Assembly: GCA_937873285.1 (NCBI GenBank)
Contig: CALMNV010000062.1
Span: 1-6,424 of the forward strand
Direction of reading: 5' to 3'
Source of the DNA: an uncultured Intrasporangium sp.
GTDB taxonomy: Bacteria > Actinomycetota > Actinomycetes > Actinomycetales > Dermatophilaceae
DNA: 6,424 bases
Notes under the pieces: generated by a model
The model's database searches: none
Told to the model about the DNA's origin: nothing
The model's input: only the letters and a program-made list of their open reading frames with translations
Translations under genes and position numbers: made by a program
Part shown: positions 1-6,424 of the stretch, one piece after another
Layout: every line of letters begins with the position of its first letter
Position numbering within the stretch: position 1 is the stretch's first letter

Positions 1-1038
1 GACGGACACCGCCTCGCTGACGCGCTCGATCATCTGCTCTTCGTGGACGTCGTACTCGTCGCGGATCTCGCCGACGATCTCTTCCAGGATGTCCTCGATC
101 GTGATGAGGCCGGCCGTGCCGCCGTACTCGTCGACGACGATCGCGAAGTGGCTCTGCTCGCGCTGCATCTCCCGCAGCAGGTCGTCGACCGGCTTGCTCT
201 CGGGCACGAAGTGCATCGGCCGCATCACCTCCGTCGCGGGTCGTCGACCGTCGTCCGGAGCGGCGGTCAGGCGCCGGGCGACGTCCTTGAAGTAGAGCAG
301 CCCGAGCACGTCGTCGGAGTCCTCGCCGACGACCGGGATCCGGGAGAAGCCCGATCGGAGGAAGAGCGACATGGCGCTGCGCAGCGACTTGCCCGCCTCG
401 ATCGTGACCATGTCGGTGCGCGGCACCATGACGGCGCGCGTGCGGGTGTCCCCGAGCTCGAAGACCGAGTGGATCATGTCCCGCTCGTCCTCCTCGATCA
501 CGGCGGACTCGCCGGCGATGTCGAGCAGGTCCCGCAGCTCGGCCTCGGTCTGGAAGGGCCCGTCGGCATACCCCTTCCCAGGGGTCACCGCGTTGCCGAG
601 GGCGACGAGCACCTTCGCGATGGGGCCGAGCACCTTGCGCAGCCCCACCGCGACCGGAGCGCTCCACAGCGCCACCGTGTCGTAGTGCTGACGGCCGAGG
701 GTGCGGGGGGACACGCCGACCACGACGAAGGAGACCACGGCCATGATGGCGATGCTGATCCACAGCGCCGCCTGCGTGGAGGCCGTGACCCCGGCGACGG
801 CCAAGGTGACGAGGACGGCCGCCGCCGCCTCGGCAGCGACCCGCAGGAAGGTGATGACCGCCAGGTATGCCGACGGGTCGGCCAGGACGGTCAGCAGTGA
901 CCGGGACCCGGAGCGTCCCTCGTCGAAGAGCTCCTGGGCTCGGACCCGGGACATGCGGAAGAGGGCGGCCTCCGCGGCGGCGAGGAGGAAGGCGACGGCG
1001 ACGCTGGCAGCTGCCGGCAGCACGAGGGCGGGGATCAT
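1..1038 (-). CDS. CNNM/CorC (HlyC-type) membrane protein with CBS pair, 3' end cut by window edge
   Basis: The frame is open from ATG at 1038 to the window edge (346 codons, no stop), so the C-terminal end is missing. Residues 1-175 form a DUF21/CNNM membrane domain with hydrophobic stretches at about 3-27, 58-83 and 89-110 and a re-entrant-like segment at 124-150. Two CBS motifs follow at about 203-260 (begins VMVPRTDM) and 268-325 (VDEYGGTAGLITIEDILEEI). The usual C-terminal CorC_HlyC domain would lie beyond the edge. The family is linked to Mg2+/Co2+ export and resistance; the CBS pair usually senses ATP-Mg. The DUF21 turn reads VGVSPRTLGR, without the acidic residue usually found before the proline. 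The ATG is the first possible start: TGA of ybeY lies one codon upstream in the same frame. No clear Shine-Dalgarno is seen, so translation is probably coupled to ybeY. It is the last visible gene of the HIT-phoH-ybeY unit; in relatives era lies nearby downstream. Confidence 0.93.
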   Translation of the reverse strand, partial: MIPALVLPAAASVAVAFLLAAAEAALFRMSRVRAQELFDEGRSGSRSLLTVLADPSAYLAVITFLRVAAEAAAAVLVTLAVAGVTASTQAALWISIAIMAVVSFVVVGVSPRTLGRQHYDTVALWSAPVAVGLRKVLGPIAKVLVALGNAVTPGKGYADGPFQTEAELRDLLDIAGESAVIEEDERDMIHSVFELGDTRTRAVMVPRTDMVTIEAGKSLRSAMSLFLRSGFSRIPVVGEDSDDVLGLLYFKDVARRLTAAPDDGRRPATEVMRPMHFVPESKPVDDLLREMQREQSHFAIVVDEYGGTAGLITIEDILEEIVGEIRDEYDVHEEQMIERVSEAVSV

Positions 1039-1041
1039 CCG

Positions 1042-1509
1042 TCAGCCGCTCGGGCGGTTGCGGGTGGCGAGGAAGGTCAGCAGCAGCTGCCGCTGCAGCT
1101 CGAACATCTCCCGCTCCTCGTCCGGCTCGGCGTGGTCGTAGCCGAGCAGGTGCAGGATGCCGTGGGTGGTGAGCAGCAGCAGCTCCTCGACGGTCGCGTG
1201 CCCGGCCTCGGCCGCCTGCCGTGCGGCGACGGCGGGACACAGGACGACGTCGCCGAGGATGCCCTCCTCCGGGTCCGCGTCCTCAGAGCCGAGCCGCAGC
1301 TCGTCCATGGGAAAGGACATCACGTCGGTCGGTCCGGGCAGGTCCATCCACTGCCGGTGCAGCAGCTCCATCGCACCCTCGTCGACGAGGGTGATGCACA
1401 GGTCCGCCTCGGGATGGACCCGCATCTGCTCGAGCACGTAGCGGGCGCAGCCGAGCAGCTCCAGCTCGTCGACCTGGTGCTCGCTCTCGTTGAGCACGTC
1501 GATGCTCAT
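1042..1509 (-). CDS. ybeY: YbeY endoribonuclease / rRNA maturation factor
   Basis: This 155-residue protein has the usual length for the UPF0054/YbeY family. The hallmark zinc motif H-x3-H-x5-H is intact as [12 protein letters not shown], giving H116, H120 and H126. The upstream conserved block [11 protein letters not shown] (60-70) and [10 protein letters not shown] (83-92) are also present. The family is a single-strand-specific metallo-endoribonuclease that acts in the cytoplasm in 16S rRNA 3' end maturation and 70S ribosome quality control; this role is known from other bacteria and inferred here. ATG at 1509 lies 7 nt after the phoH stop, a spacing typical of one operon. The stop TGA at 1042-1044 is in the same frame as the next gene, whose ATG comes after a single CGG codon. 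Confidence 0.97.
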   Translation of the reverse strand: MSIDVLNESEHQVDELELLGCARYVLEQMRVHPEADLCITLVDEGAMELLHRQWMDLPGPTDVMSFPMDELRLGSEDADPEEGILGDVVLCPAVAARQAAEAGHATVEELLLLTTHGILHLLGYDHAEPDEEREMFELQRQLLLTFLATRNRPSG

Positions 1510-1516
1510 CGCCGGC

Positions 1517-2572
<1,056 letters not shown>

Positions 2573-2610
2573 CTCACCCCCAGTCTACGAGCGTCTCTGC
2601 CCGGCGAGGG

Positions 2611-2949
2611 TCAGCGCTCCGCCAGCTCTGTGCCGCCGAGCACGTGCACGTGCGCGTGGAAGACGCTCTGGCCGGCTCCCCTGCCGGTGTTCGCGACGAT
2701 CCGGTGGTCCGTGGCGATGCCCTCCTGCTCGGCGACCCGGCCGACAAGGGCGAACACGTCAGCCAGGTCCTCGGTGGAGCTGCGCGCCAGCGCCCCGATG
2801 TCCGGCTCATGGCGCTTGGGCACGACGAGCACATGGACCGGCGCGGCCGGGTTGATGTCACGGATGGCGATGGAGCGCTCGCTCTCGGCCACGCGCGGGG
2901 ACGGCACGTCGCCGGCGACGATCCGGCAGAAGAGGCAGTCTGCGGTCAT
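2611..2949 (-). CDS. HIT (histidine triad) family nucleotide-binding protein
   Basis: The product has 112 residues, typical of small HINT-type proteins. The histidine triad reads FHAHVHV at 97-103, with H98, H100 and H102; H100 is the expected nucleophile. An N-terminal CLFC (C5, C8) and H47 in PKRHEP match the zinc ligands seen in some bacterial members, with H98 as fourth ligand (inferred from the family). NTGRGAGQSVFHAHVHVLGG is the usual active-site strand and loop. The family hydrolyses AMP or nucleotide conjugates such as adenosine phosphoramidates; the physiological substrate here is unknown. ATG at 2949 has no Shine-Dalgarno, but a -10-like TATGGT ends 6 nt before it, suggesting a leaderless mRNA. 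It appears to be the first gene of a HIT-phoH-ybeY-corC transcript and is divergent from the sigma gene. Confidence 0.95.
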   Translation of the reverse strand: MTADCLFCRIVAGDVPSPRVAESERSIAIRDINPAAPVHVLVVPKRHEPDIGALARSSTEDLADVFALVGRVAEQEGIATDHRIVANTGRGAGQSVFHAHVHVLGGTELAER

Positions 2950-2961
2950 ACCGCAACCATA
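2950..2961 (-). promoter_or_regulatory. Candidate -10 box placing the start of transcription at the HIT gene ATG
   Basis: On the minus strand TATGGT (2961-2956) fits the actinobacterial -10 pattern TANNNT. It is followed by six bases (TGCGGT) and then ATG. Transcription starting about 7 nt after the hexamer would begin on the A of ATG and give a leaderless mRNA, an arrangement common in actinobacteria. No -35 match lies 16-18 nt upstream; a TTGACA (2998-2993) lies 31 nt away, too far to pair with it. Sequence match only. Confidence 0.45.
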
Positions 2962-2990
2962 GGCAGGCGGCGGGCAGGCGGCTGCCGCCT
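2962..2990. repeat. Direct repeats (11-nt period) fused to a 15-nt palindrome in the divergent promoter region
   Basis: GGCAGGCGGC occurs at 2962-2971 and again at 2973-2982, an 11-nt period close to one DNA helical turn. The second copy is the left part of a perfect inverted repeat AGGCGGC-T-GCCGCCT (2976-2990). The block lies directly upstream of the HIT -10 candidate and just before the sigma-gene promoter candidate, where an operator or activator site would be expected. Repeats of this composition can arise by chance in such GC-rich DNA. Confidence 0.4.
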
Positions 2991-2992
2991 GA

Positions 2993-3020
2993 TGTCAACC
3001 GGGAAGCGGGCAGAGGCGTC
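2993..3020 (+). promoter_or_regulatory. Candidate ECF-type promoter for the sigma/GerMN gene pair
   Basis: TGTCAACC (2993-3000) contains the AAC core typical of ECF -35 elements. After 16 nt comes CGTC (3017-3020), a common ECF -10 core. The geometry predicts transcription starting around 3026-3028, just before GTG at 3029 and about 17 nt before ATG at 3044. If real, it could be recognised by the sigma factor it drives, as is common for ECF operons. The match is short and unproven. Confidence 0.35.
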
Positions 3021-3028
3021 AGAAGGCC

Positions 3029-3634
3029 GTGAGAACGTTGAGCATGACCTCCTCCGGACGGCGGGTCGGTGACGAGGCATCGCGACCGGCATACGGCCAA
3101 GGCGCTTCTGCCGCCCTCCCGGCGGACCCCGACCAGGCCGTCACGCAGCTGTATGCCGCCCACTGGCACCGGCTCGTGCGCCTCGGCTGGCTGCTGTTGC
3201 GCGATCAGGCCGCCGCCGAGGACGCGGTCCAGGACGCCTTCGTCGCCACCCACCGCAACTGGGCGTCCATCCGCGACTCCGGCCGGGTGGTCGGCTACCT
3301 GCAGACGGCGGTCCTCAACCGCTGCCGCTCGGTGCAGCGTCACGATGTCGTCGCCCAGCGGCAGGCCGCCCGGGATGCGGGCAGCCCGGACGCCCCGGGG
3401 CGCGCCGTCGTCAGCAGCGCGGAGACCCAGGTGCTCGCGAGCGACGCCCGCCGGGCGATGCTGGCCGCTCTGGGCGCCCTGTCCACGCGCCAGCGTGAGG
3501 TGCTGCTGCTGCGCTACTACCTCGACCTCTCCGAGGCGCAGATCGCCTCGGCCCTCGACATCTCGGCCGGCTCGGTGAAGGCGCACGCCTCCCGCGGCCT
3601 GGCCGCCCTTCGCCACAGTCTGGAGCAGTCATGA
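3029..3634 (+). CDS. ECF RNA polymerase sigma factor, actinobacterial SigE-like family
   Basis: The product has 201 residues. Sigma region 2 spans about 38-103, with the core-binding/-10 recognition block AEDAVQDAFVATHRNW (63-78) and YLQTAVLNRCRS (90-101). A variable linker (104-140) follows, then region 4 at about 143-197, with STRQREVLLLRYYLDLSEAQ and a helix-turn-helix around 166-188 that would read the -35 element. There is no region 1.1 or 3, as expected for ECF sigmas. The wording resembles the SigE-like group common in actinobacteria. It directs RNA polymerase to a stress- or envelope-type regulon, not identifiable here. The start is uncertain: GTG 3029 (AGAAGG lies only 2 nt upstream) or ATG 3044 (196 residues, weak GAGAA upstream); the N-terminal 35 residues look disordered either way. 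It overlaps the next gene by ATGA and is inserted against the direction of the flanking conserved cluster. Confidence 0.93.
   Translation: MRTLSMTSSGRRVGDEASRPAYGQGASAALPADPDQAVTQLYAAHWHRLVRLGWLLLRDQAAAEDAVQDAFVATHRNWASIRDSGRVVGYLQTAVLNRCRSVQRHDVVAQRQAARDAGSPDAPGRAVVSSAETQVLASDARRAMLAALGALSTRQREVLLLRYYLDLSEAQIASALDISAGSVKAHASRGLAALRHSLEQS
3622..3625 (+). promoter_or_regulatory. Ribosome binding site of the GerMN-domain gene
   Basis: GGAG lies five bases before the ATG at 3631, inside the end of the sigma gene. It is the clearest Shine-Dalgarno in the window. With the ATGA stop/start overlap it supports this start and translational coupling of the two proteins. Confidence 0.7.
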
Positions 3635-4851
3635 CCCCCCTGCGCAGCACCCGCCCGAGCAGCGGCGAGGACCCCCGCGACCCACAGGCCCAGCGCGACC
3701 CGCAGGATCCCGTCCTGATCGGCGCCGCCCTGCACCCGGTCGAGGACCGTCTGCGTGCGGAGCTCGCCGCCGAGGCGCAGACGATCAGCCCTCGCCACCG
3801 GCTCGACGCCATCCTCGCTGCCGCGGGGGAGGCCGATGTCGCCGACCGGAGGCGTCGGAGCCGGCGCTGGCTCGCCCCCGTCGCGGCGGCCGCGTCGGTG
3901 GCGGCCATCGCCGTCGGCGTCTGGGCTGCCGACCGGCCTCAGGATGGGCCGCCCCCCGTCGCCGCGCCCACGAGTGTCGTGACGCCGCCTCCTGCGACGG
4001 CCCCGAGCAGCCCGGCCCCGCCGACGAGCGTGCCCACCGCGTCGGCGACGACCTCGCCGGCAGCGACGGCGAGCGGGTCCGGCGCCCCCGCGGCCAGCCA
4101 GTCCCCGGCGCCGCCGCCCGCGCCCGGGCAGGTCCAGCTGCCCGTCTACTTCGTCGGGCCGCTCGCGGCCGGCGGCACTCGGCTCGGTCTCTTCCGTGAG
4201 TTCGCACCGGCCACCGTCGCGCCCGACGACAAGGCGCTCGCCGCCGTCCGGCGGGCCATGGCGCCGCTGCCGGGCAGCACGTACCGCGAGCTGTGGCGCG
4301 GCCGGCAGGCCCTCGCCGTGAGCGCCTCCACCACGGCCATCACCGTGCGGCTGACCGGCCCGGCCGCCACGGCCGACGCCGCCGAGGGGCGCTTCGCCGT
4401 CCAGCAGCTGGTGTGGACCGCCACGGCAGCGGTCGGTCGGGGCAACCTGCCGGTCACATTCGTCGTGGACGGCTCGACGGTCGTGGCGACCGGCCAGCCC
4501 ACGTCGCGGGCCTACACCCGGCCGGCGACCCCGATGGACGTCGCGACGCTGCTCGCGCCGCTGTGGATCGACACGCCGGGCCGCGGCGAGCGGCTCGCCG
4601 CCGGCAAGCCGTTCACGGTGAGCGGCCAAGCGAGCACCTTCGAGGCCAACGTCCAGTGGGAGGTGCTGCGCGGCGCCACCTCGGTCGCCAAGGGATTCAC
4701 GACCGCGACCGCTGCCGGGCCCGCCCGCGGCGGCTACCGGTTCTCCGCTCCCGCCCTGCCGGCCGGCGACTACGTCGTGCGGGTGCTCGAGGCCAGCATG
4801 GCGGACGGGTCGGTCTTCGCCGAGCAACGGGTGCCGGTCGTCCTGCAGTGA
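3631..4851 (+). CDS. Membrane-anchored GerMN-Gmad2 domain protein, putative anti-sigma/sensor partner of the sigma factor
   Basis: This is a 406-residue single-pass protein. Residues 1-79 are cytoplasmic, with a charged helix-like segment (LRAELAAEAQTISPRHRLDAI region, 41-61) and a basic stretch RRRRSRR (73-79) before the membrane segment at 80-99. Residues 100-168 are a Pro/Ala/Ser/Thr-rich stalk. Residues 169-290 look like a GerMN domain (LPVYFVGP, an AVQQLVWTATAAV helix, VTFVVDGSTV). Residues 309-406 look like Gmad2, an immunoglobulin-like domain (LWIDTPGRGE, FTVSGQASTFEANVQWEV, YVVRVLEASM). Both domains are known from spore germination proteins but are widespread in non-sporing actinobacteria. 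No HxxxCxxC zinc anti-sigma motif is visible; the whole protein has no cysteine. The ATGA overlap with the ECF sigma gene, the N-in topology and the extracytoplasmic domains suggest an unconventional anti-sigma or signal sensor. That function is inference; a cell-envelope protein merely controlled by the sigma factor is the main alternative. Confidence 0.85.
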   Translation: MTPLRSTRPSSGEDPRDPQAQRDPQDPVLIGAALHPVEDRLRAELAAEAQTISPRHRLDAILAAAGEADVADRRRRSRRWLAPVAAAASVAAIAVGVWAADRPQDGPPPVAAPTSVVTPPPATAPSSPAPPTSVPTASATTSPAATASGSGAPAASQSPAPPPAPGQVQLPVYFVGPLAAGGTRLGLFREFAPATVAPDDKALAAVRRAMAPLPGSTYRELWRGRQALAVSASTTAITVRLTGPAATADAAEGRFAVQQLVWTATAAVGRGNLPVTFVVDGSTVVATGQPTSRAYTRPATPMDVATLLAPLWIDTPGRGERLAAGKPFTVSGQASTFEANVQWEVLRGATSVAKGFTTATAAGPARGGYRFSAPALPAGDYVVRVLEASMADGSVFAEQRVPVVLQ

Positions 4852-4856
4852 GCTGA

Positions 4857-4870
4857 GCCCCCGTCGGGGC
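4857..4870. terminator. Short GC hairpin in the convergent gap between the GerMN gene and rsmE
   Basis: GCCCC (4857-4861), loop CGTC and GGGGC (4866-4870) form a perfect 5-bp stem in the 44-nt gap between two converging genes. It starts 5 nt after the GerMN gene stop. There is no T-run on either side, so it is at best a weak or non-canonical bidirectional terminator. Confidence 0.3.
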
Positions 4871-4895
4871 GGTGAAGGCGCGCCGGGGCGGCCGA

Positions 4896-5639
4896 TCACC
4901 GCCAGCGCTCGGCGGCGCTCAACACGGCCAGCGCCGCCGGGCCCGCGGAGGAGGCACGCAGGATGGTCGGGCCCAGCCGCACCGGACGGGCGCCTGCGTC
5001 GCGCAGCGCCTCGAGCTCGGCCGGGGCGATGCCGCCTTCGGGGCCGACGACGACGAGCACGTCCCCCTCCGCGGGCAGGCTCACCGCGGCCAGCGGCTCG
5101 GCGGCCTCCTCGTGGAGCACCAAGGTCAGAGCGGCGCCGCCGACCCGGGCTGCCAGGGTCCGGGTCGTGTGCGGGGGGCAGACCAGCGGCATGCGGCATC
5201 GCCTGGACTGCTTCGACGCCCGGGTCACCACGGCTGCCCACTTGGCGAGCGACCGGTCCACCCGGTCGGGGCGCCACACCACGACGCTGCGCTCGGCCTG
5301 CCACGGCACGATCTCGTCGACGCCGATCTCGGTCGCCGTCTCGACGGCCTGCTCGTCACGGTCGCCCTTGGCGAGCGCCTGCACGAGCACCAGGCGAAGC
5401 GCCGGGGCCGGCTCGTCCGTCACCTGCAGGACACGACCGCGCACCGATGCCCGGTCGACCGCCTCCGCCTCCGCCAGCACCCGCCGGCCGGCGCCGTCCG
5501 AGACAAGGTAGCGCTCGCCTGGGCGCAGCCGCACCACCGTGGCGGCGTGCCGACCCTCCTCGCCCCCGAGGACCAGGGTGCTCCCCGGGGTCGCAGCCCG
5601 CACGGCCTCCGGCTCGCCGAGGAAGAGCTGGGCGGTCAC
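4896..5639 (-). CDS. rsmE: RsmE, 16S rRNA (uracil-1498-N3)-methyltransferase
   Basis: The product has 247 residues from GTG at 5639, the normal family length. The N-terminal part (1-75) is the PUA-like RNA-binding domain, with GGEEGRHAATVVRLRPGERY at 25-44 and SDGAGR at 47-52. The rest is the SPOUT methyltransferase domain with the trefoil knot: ALAKGDRDE (88-96), TEIGVDEIVPWQAERSVV (103-120), VVGPEGG (197-203) and RLGPTILRASSAG (221-233), where S-adenosylmethionine binds. The enzyme methylates N3 of U1498 in helix 44 of 16S rRNA on assembled small subunits. The GTG start is chosen because the PUA domain begins there and it lies 7 nt after the dnaJ stop; the frame stays open further upstream to 5816, but only inside dnaJ. 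A weak AGAAG lies about 10 nt upstream. RASSAG replaces the more usual R-T-S/E-T-A in the last motif, a mild variation. Confidence 0.96.
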   Translation of the reverse strand: MTAQLFLGEPEAVRAATPGSTLVLGGEEGRHAATVVRLRPGERYLVSDGAGRRVLAEAEAVDRASVRGRVLQVTDEPAPALRLVLVQALAKGDRDEQAVETATEIGVDEIVPWQAERSVVVWRPDRVDRSLAKWAAVVTRASKQSRRCRMPLVCPPHTTRTLAARVGGAALTLVLHEEAAEPLAAVSLPAEGDVLVVVGPEGGIAPAELEALRDAGARPVRLGPTILRASSAGPAALAVLSAAERWR

Positions 5640-5646
5640 CGCAAGG

Positions 5647-6424
5647 TCACTTCTGCTTGAAGGCGTCCCGCACCTTGCCGAAGAGGCCCTTGTTCGGCGT
5701 GAGGCGCCCCTCGGGGCGCTCCTCTCCCCGCAGCGCGGCGAACTCACGCAGCAGGTCCTCCTGCTCCGGCGTGAGCCGCGTCGGGGTGAGGACGGCGGCG
5801 TGGACGAGGAGGTCACCGCGGCCGCCGTGCCGCAGGTGGGTCACACCAAGTCCCCGCAGCGTCGTCACGTCGCCGGACTGTGCCCCGGGACGGATGTCGA
5901 GGTCCTCCATGCCGTCGAAGGTGCTCAGCTTGACCGTCGTGCCGAGCGCGGCCGCCGCCATGGGCAGCTCCACGGTGCAGTGCAGGTCGTCGCCTCGCCG
6001 GGTGTAGGTCTCGTGCGGCGCGACCCGGATCTCGACATAGAGGTCCCCGGCGGGGCCGTTGCCCGGACCGACCTCTCCCTCACCTGAGAGCTGGATCCGG
6101 GTGCCGGTGTCGACGCCGGCGGGCACCTTGAGCTTGAGCGTGCGGCGGGTGCGCACCCGCCCGTCGCCGGAGCAGTCGTGGCAGGGGTCGGTGAGCACGG
6201 ACCCGTAGCCCTGGCAGGCGACGCAGGGCCGGGAGGTCATGACCTGGCCGAGGAAGCTGCGCTGCACCTGCTGGATCTCCCCCACCCCACGGCAGATCGG
6301 GCAGGTCTGCCGGCCGGTGCCAGGCTGCGCCCCGTCGCCGTCGCAGGTGGGGCAGCCCACCGCGGTGTCGAGGGTCAGCTCCTCCTCGGAGACGAAGACC
6401 GCCTTGCCGAGGTCGATGTCGAGC
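5647..6424 (-). CDS. dnaJ: DnaJ co-chaperone, 5' end cut by window edge
   Basis: The frame is open from the window edge (codons start at 6423) to TGA at 5647-5649, giving 258 residues of the C-terminal part. The N-terminal J-domain and Gly/Phe region lie outside the window, so their integrity cannot be judged. All four zinc-binding repeats are present at fragment residues 24-31 (CPTCDGDG), 41-48 (CPICRGVG), 67-74 (CVACQGYG) and 81-88 (CHDCSGDG). The substrate-binding C-terminal domains follow, with KVPAGVDTGTRIQLSGEGE and GDLYVEIRVAPHETYTRRGD. The protein delivers substrates to DnaK and stimulates its ATPase. Being next to rsmE and the phoH-ybeY group, it is most likely the DnaJ2-type copy that follows hrcA in actinobacteria (established gene order; hrcA itself is not visible). 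An internal GTG at 6360 is not the true start, because homologous sequence continues upstream of it. Confidence 0.96.
   Translation of the reverse strand, partial: LDIDLGKAVFVSEEELTLDTAVGCPTCDGDGAQPGTGRQTCPICRGVGEIQQVQRSFLGQVMTSRPCVACQGYGSVLTDPCHDCSGDGRVRTRRTLKLKVPAGVDTGTRIQLSGEGEVGPGNGPAGDLYVEIRVAPHETYTRRGDDLHCTVELPMAAAALGTTVKLSTFDGMEDLDIRPGAQSGDVTTLRGLGVTHLRHGGRGDLLVHAAVLTPTRLTPEQEDLLREFAALRGEERPEGRLTPNKGLFGKVRDAFKQK

Noticed and set aside
43..900. 285-codon open frame on the plus strand opposite the corC-like gene
   Set aside because: The opposite strand encodes a clear DUF21-CBS protein through the whole stretch; this frame has no homology signals.
2993..2998. Perfect TTGACA on the minus strand as -35 of the HIT promoter
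   Set aside because: It is 31 nt from the TATGGT -10 candidate, and nothing like a -10 box lies 16-18 nt downstream of it. The same bases form part of the plus-strand ECF-like -35.
3631..3867. Zinc-containing anti-sigma domain in the N-terminal part of the GerMN protein
   Set aside because: There is no cysteine and no HxxxCxxC; any sigma binding would need another fold, so the anti-sigma role is kept as inference only.
3517..5304. 595-codon open frame on the minus strand across the GerMN gene and part of rsmE
   Set aside because: It is antisense to the GerMN gene and out of frame with rsmE, and it is dominated by R/G/A repeats with no motif. A GC-driven shadow.
5640..5816. Upstream extension of rsmE to an ATG at 5816
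   Set aside because: The added residues are Ser/Arg-rich nonsense lying over dnaJ in another frame; the PUA domain begins right after GTG 5639.
6358..6360. GTG at 6360 as the start of a J-domain-less DnaJ
   Set aside because: The in-frame sequence upstream of it to the window edge still matches the segment that precedes the zinc repeats in DnaJ, so the gene simply runs off the window.

Overview
The window is very GC-rich, with GTG starts, tight gene packing and third codon positions that are almost all G or C. Gene order and protein families point to a high-GC actinobacterium. A member of the Micrococcales (Intrasporangiaceae-like) is my best guess from general resemblance, not a demonstrated placement.

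Most of the window is the conserved actinobacterial chaperone/ribosome-maturation cluster, on the minus strand. Read from the right edge in the direction of transcription it holds: dnaJ (5' end off the window; all four zinc-binding CxxCxGxG repeats and the C-terminal substrate-binding part present), rsmE (16S rRNA m3U1498 methyltransferase), a HIT-family nucleotide hydrolase/transferase, phoH (P-loop ATPase), ybeY (endoribonuclease for rRNA maturation) and a CNNM/CorC-type membrane protein (3' end off the left edge). Gaps within the cluster are 3 to 38 nt. ybeY and the corC-like gene lie in the same reading frame, separated only by a TGA stop and one codon.

This cluster is interrupted between rsmE and the HIT gene by a two-gene unit on the plus strand: an ECF sigma factor of the actinobacterial SigE-like family, and a membrane protein overlapping it by ATGA. 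The second protein has a short cytoplasmic part, one membrane segment, a Pro/Ala/Ser/Thr-rich stalk, and GerMN plus Gmad2 domains outside the cell. Position, translational coupling and topology suggest a sigma/anti-sigma (membrane sensor) pair, but the partner has no visible zinc anti-sigma motif. This pair is the most interesting content of the window.

The 79-nt divergent region between the HIT gene and the sigma gene holds a -10-like box placed for leaderless transcription of the HIT gene, two GGCAGGCGGC direct repeats at an 11-nt period running into a perfect 15-nt palindrome, and an ECF-like -35/-10 pair facing the sigma gene. The convergent 44-nt gap between the GerMN-domain gene and rsmE holds a short GC hairpin. 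No RNA genes, CRISPR arrays, insertion sequences or attachment sites were seen, and no gene-free stretch exceeds 80 nt.
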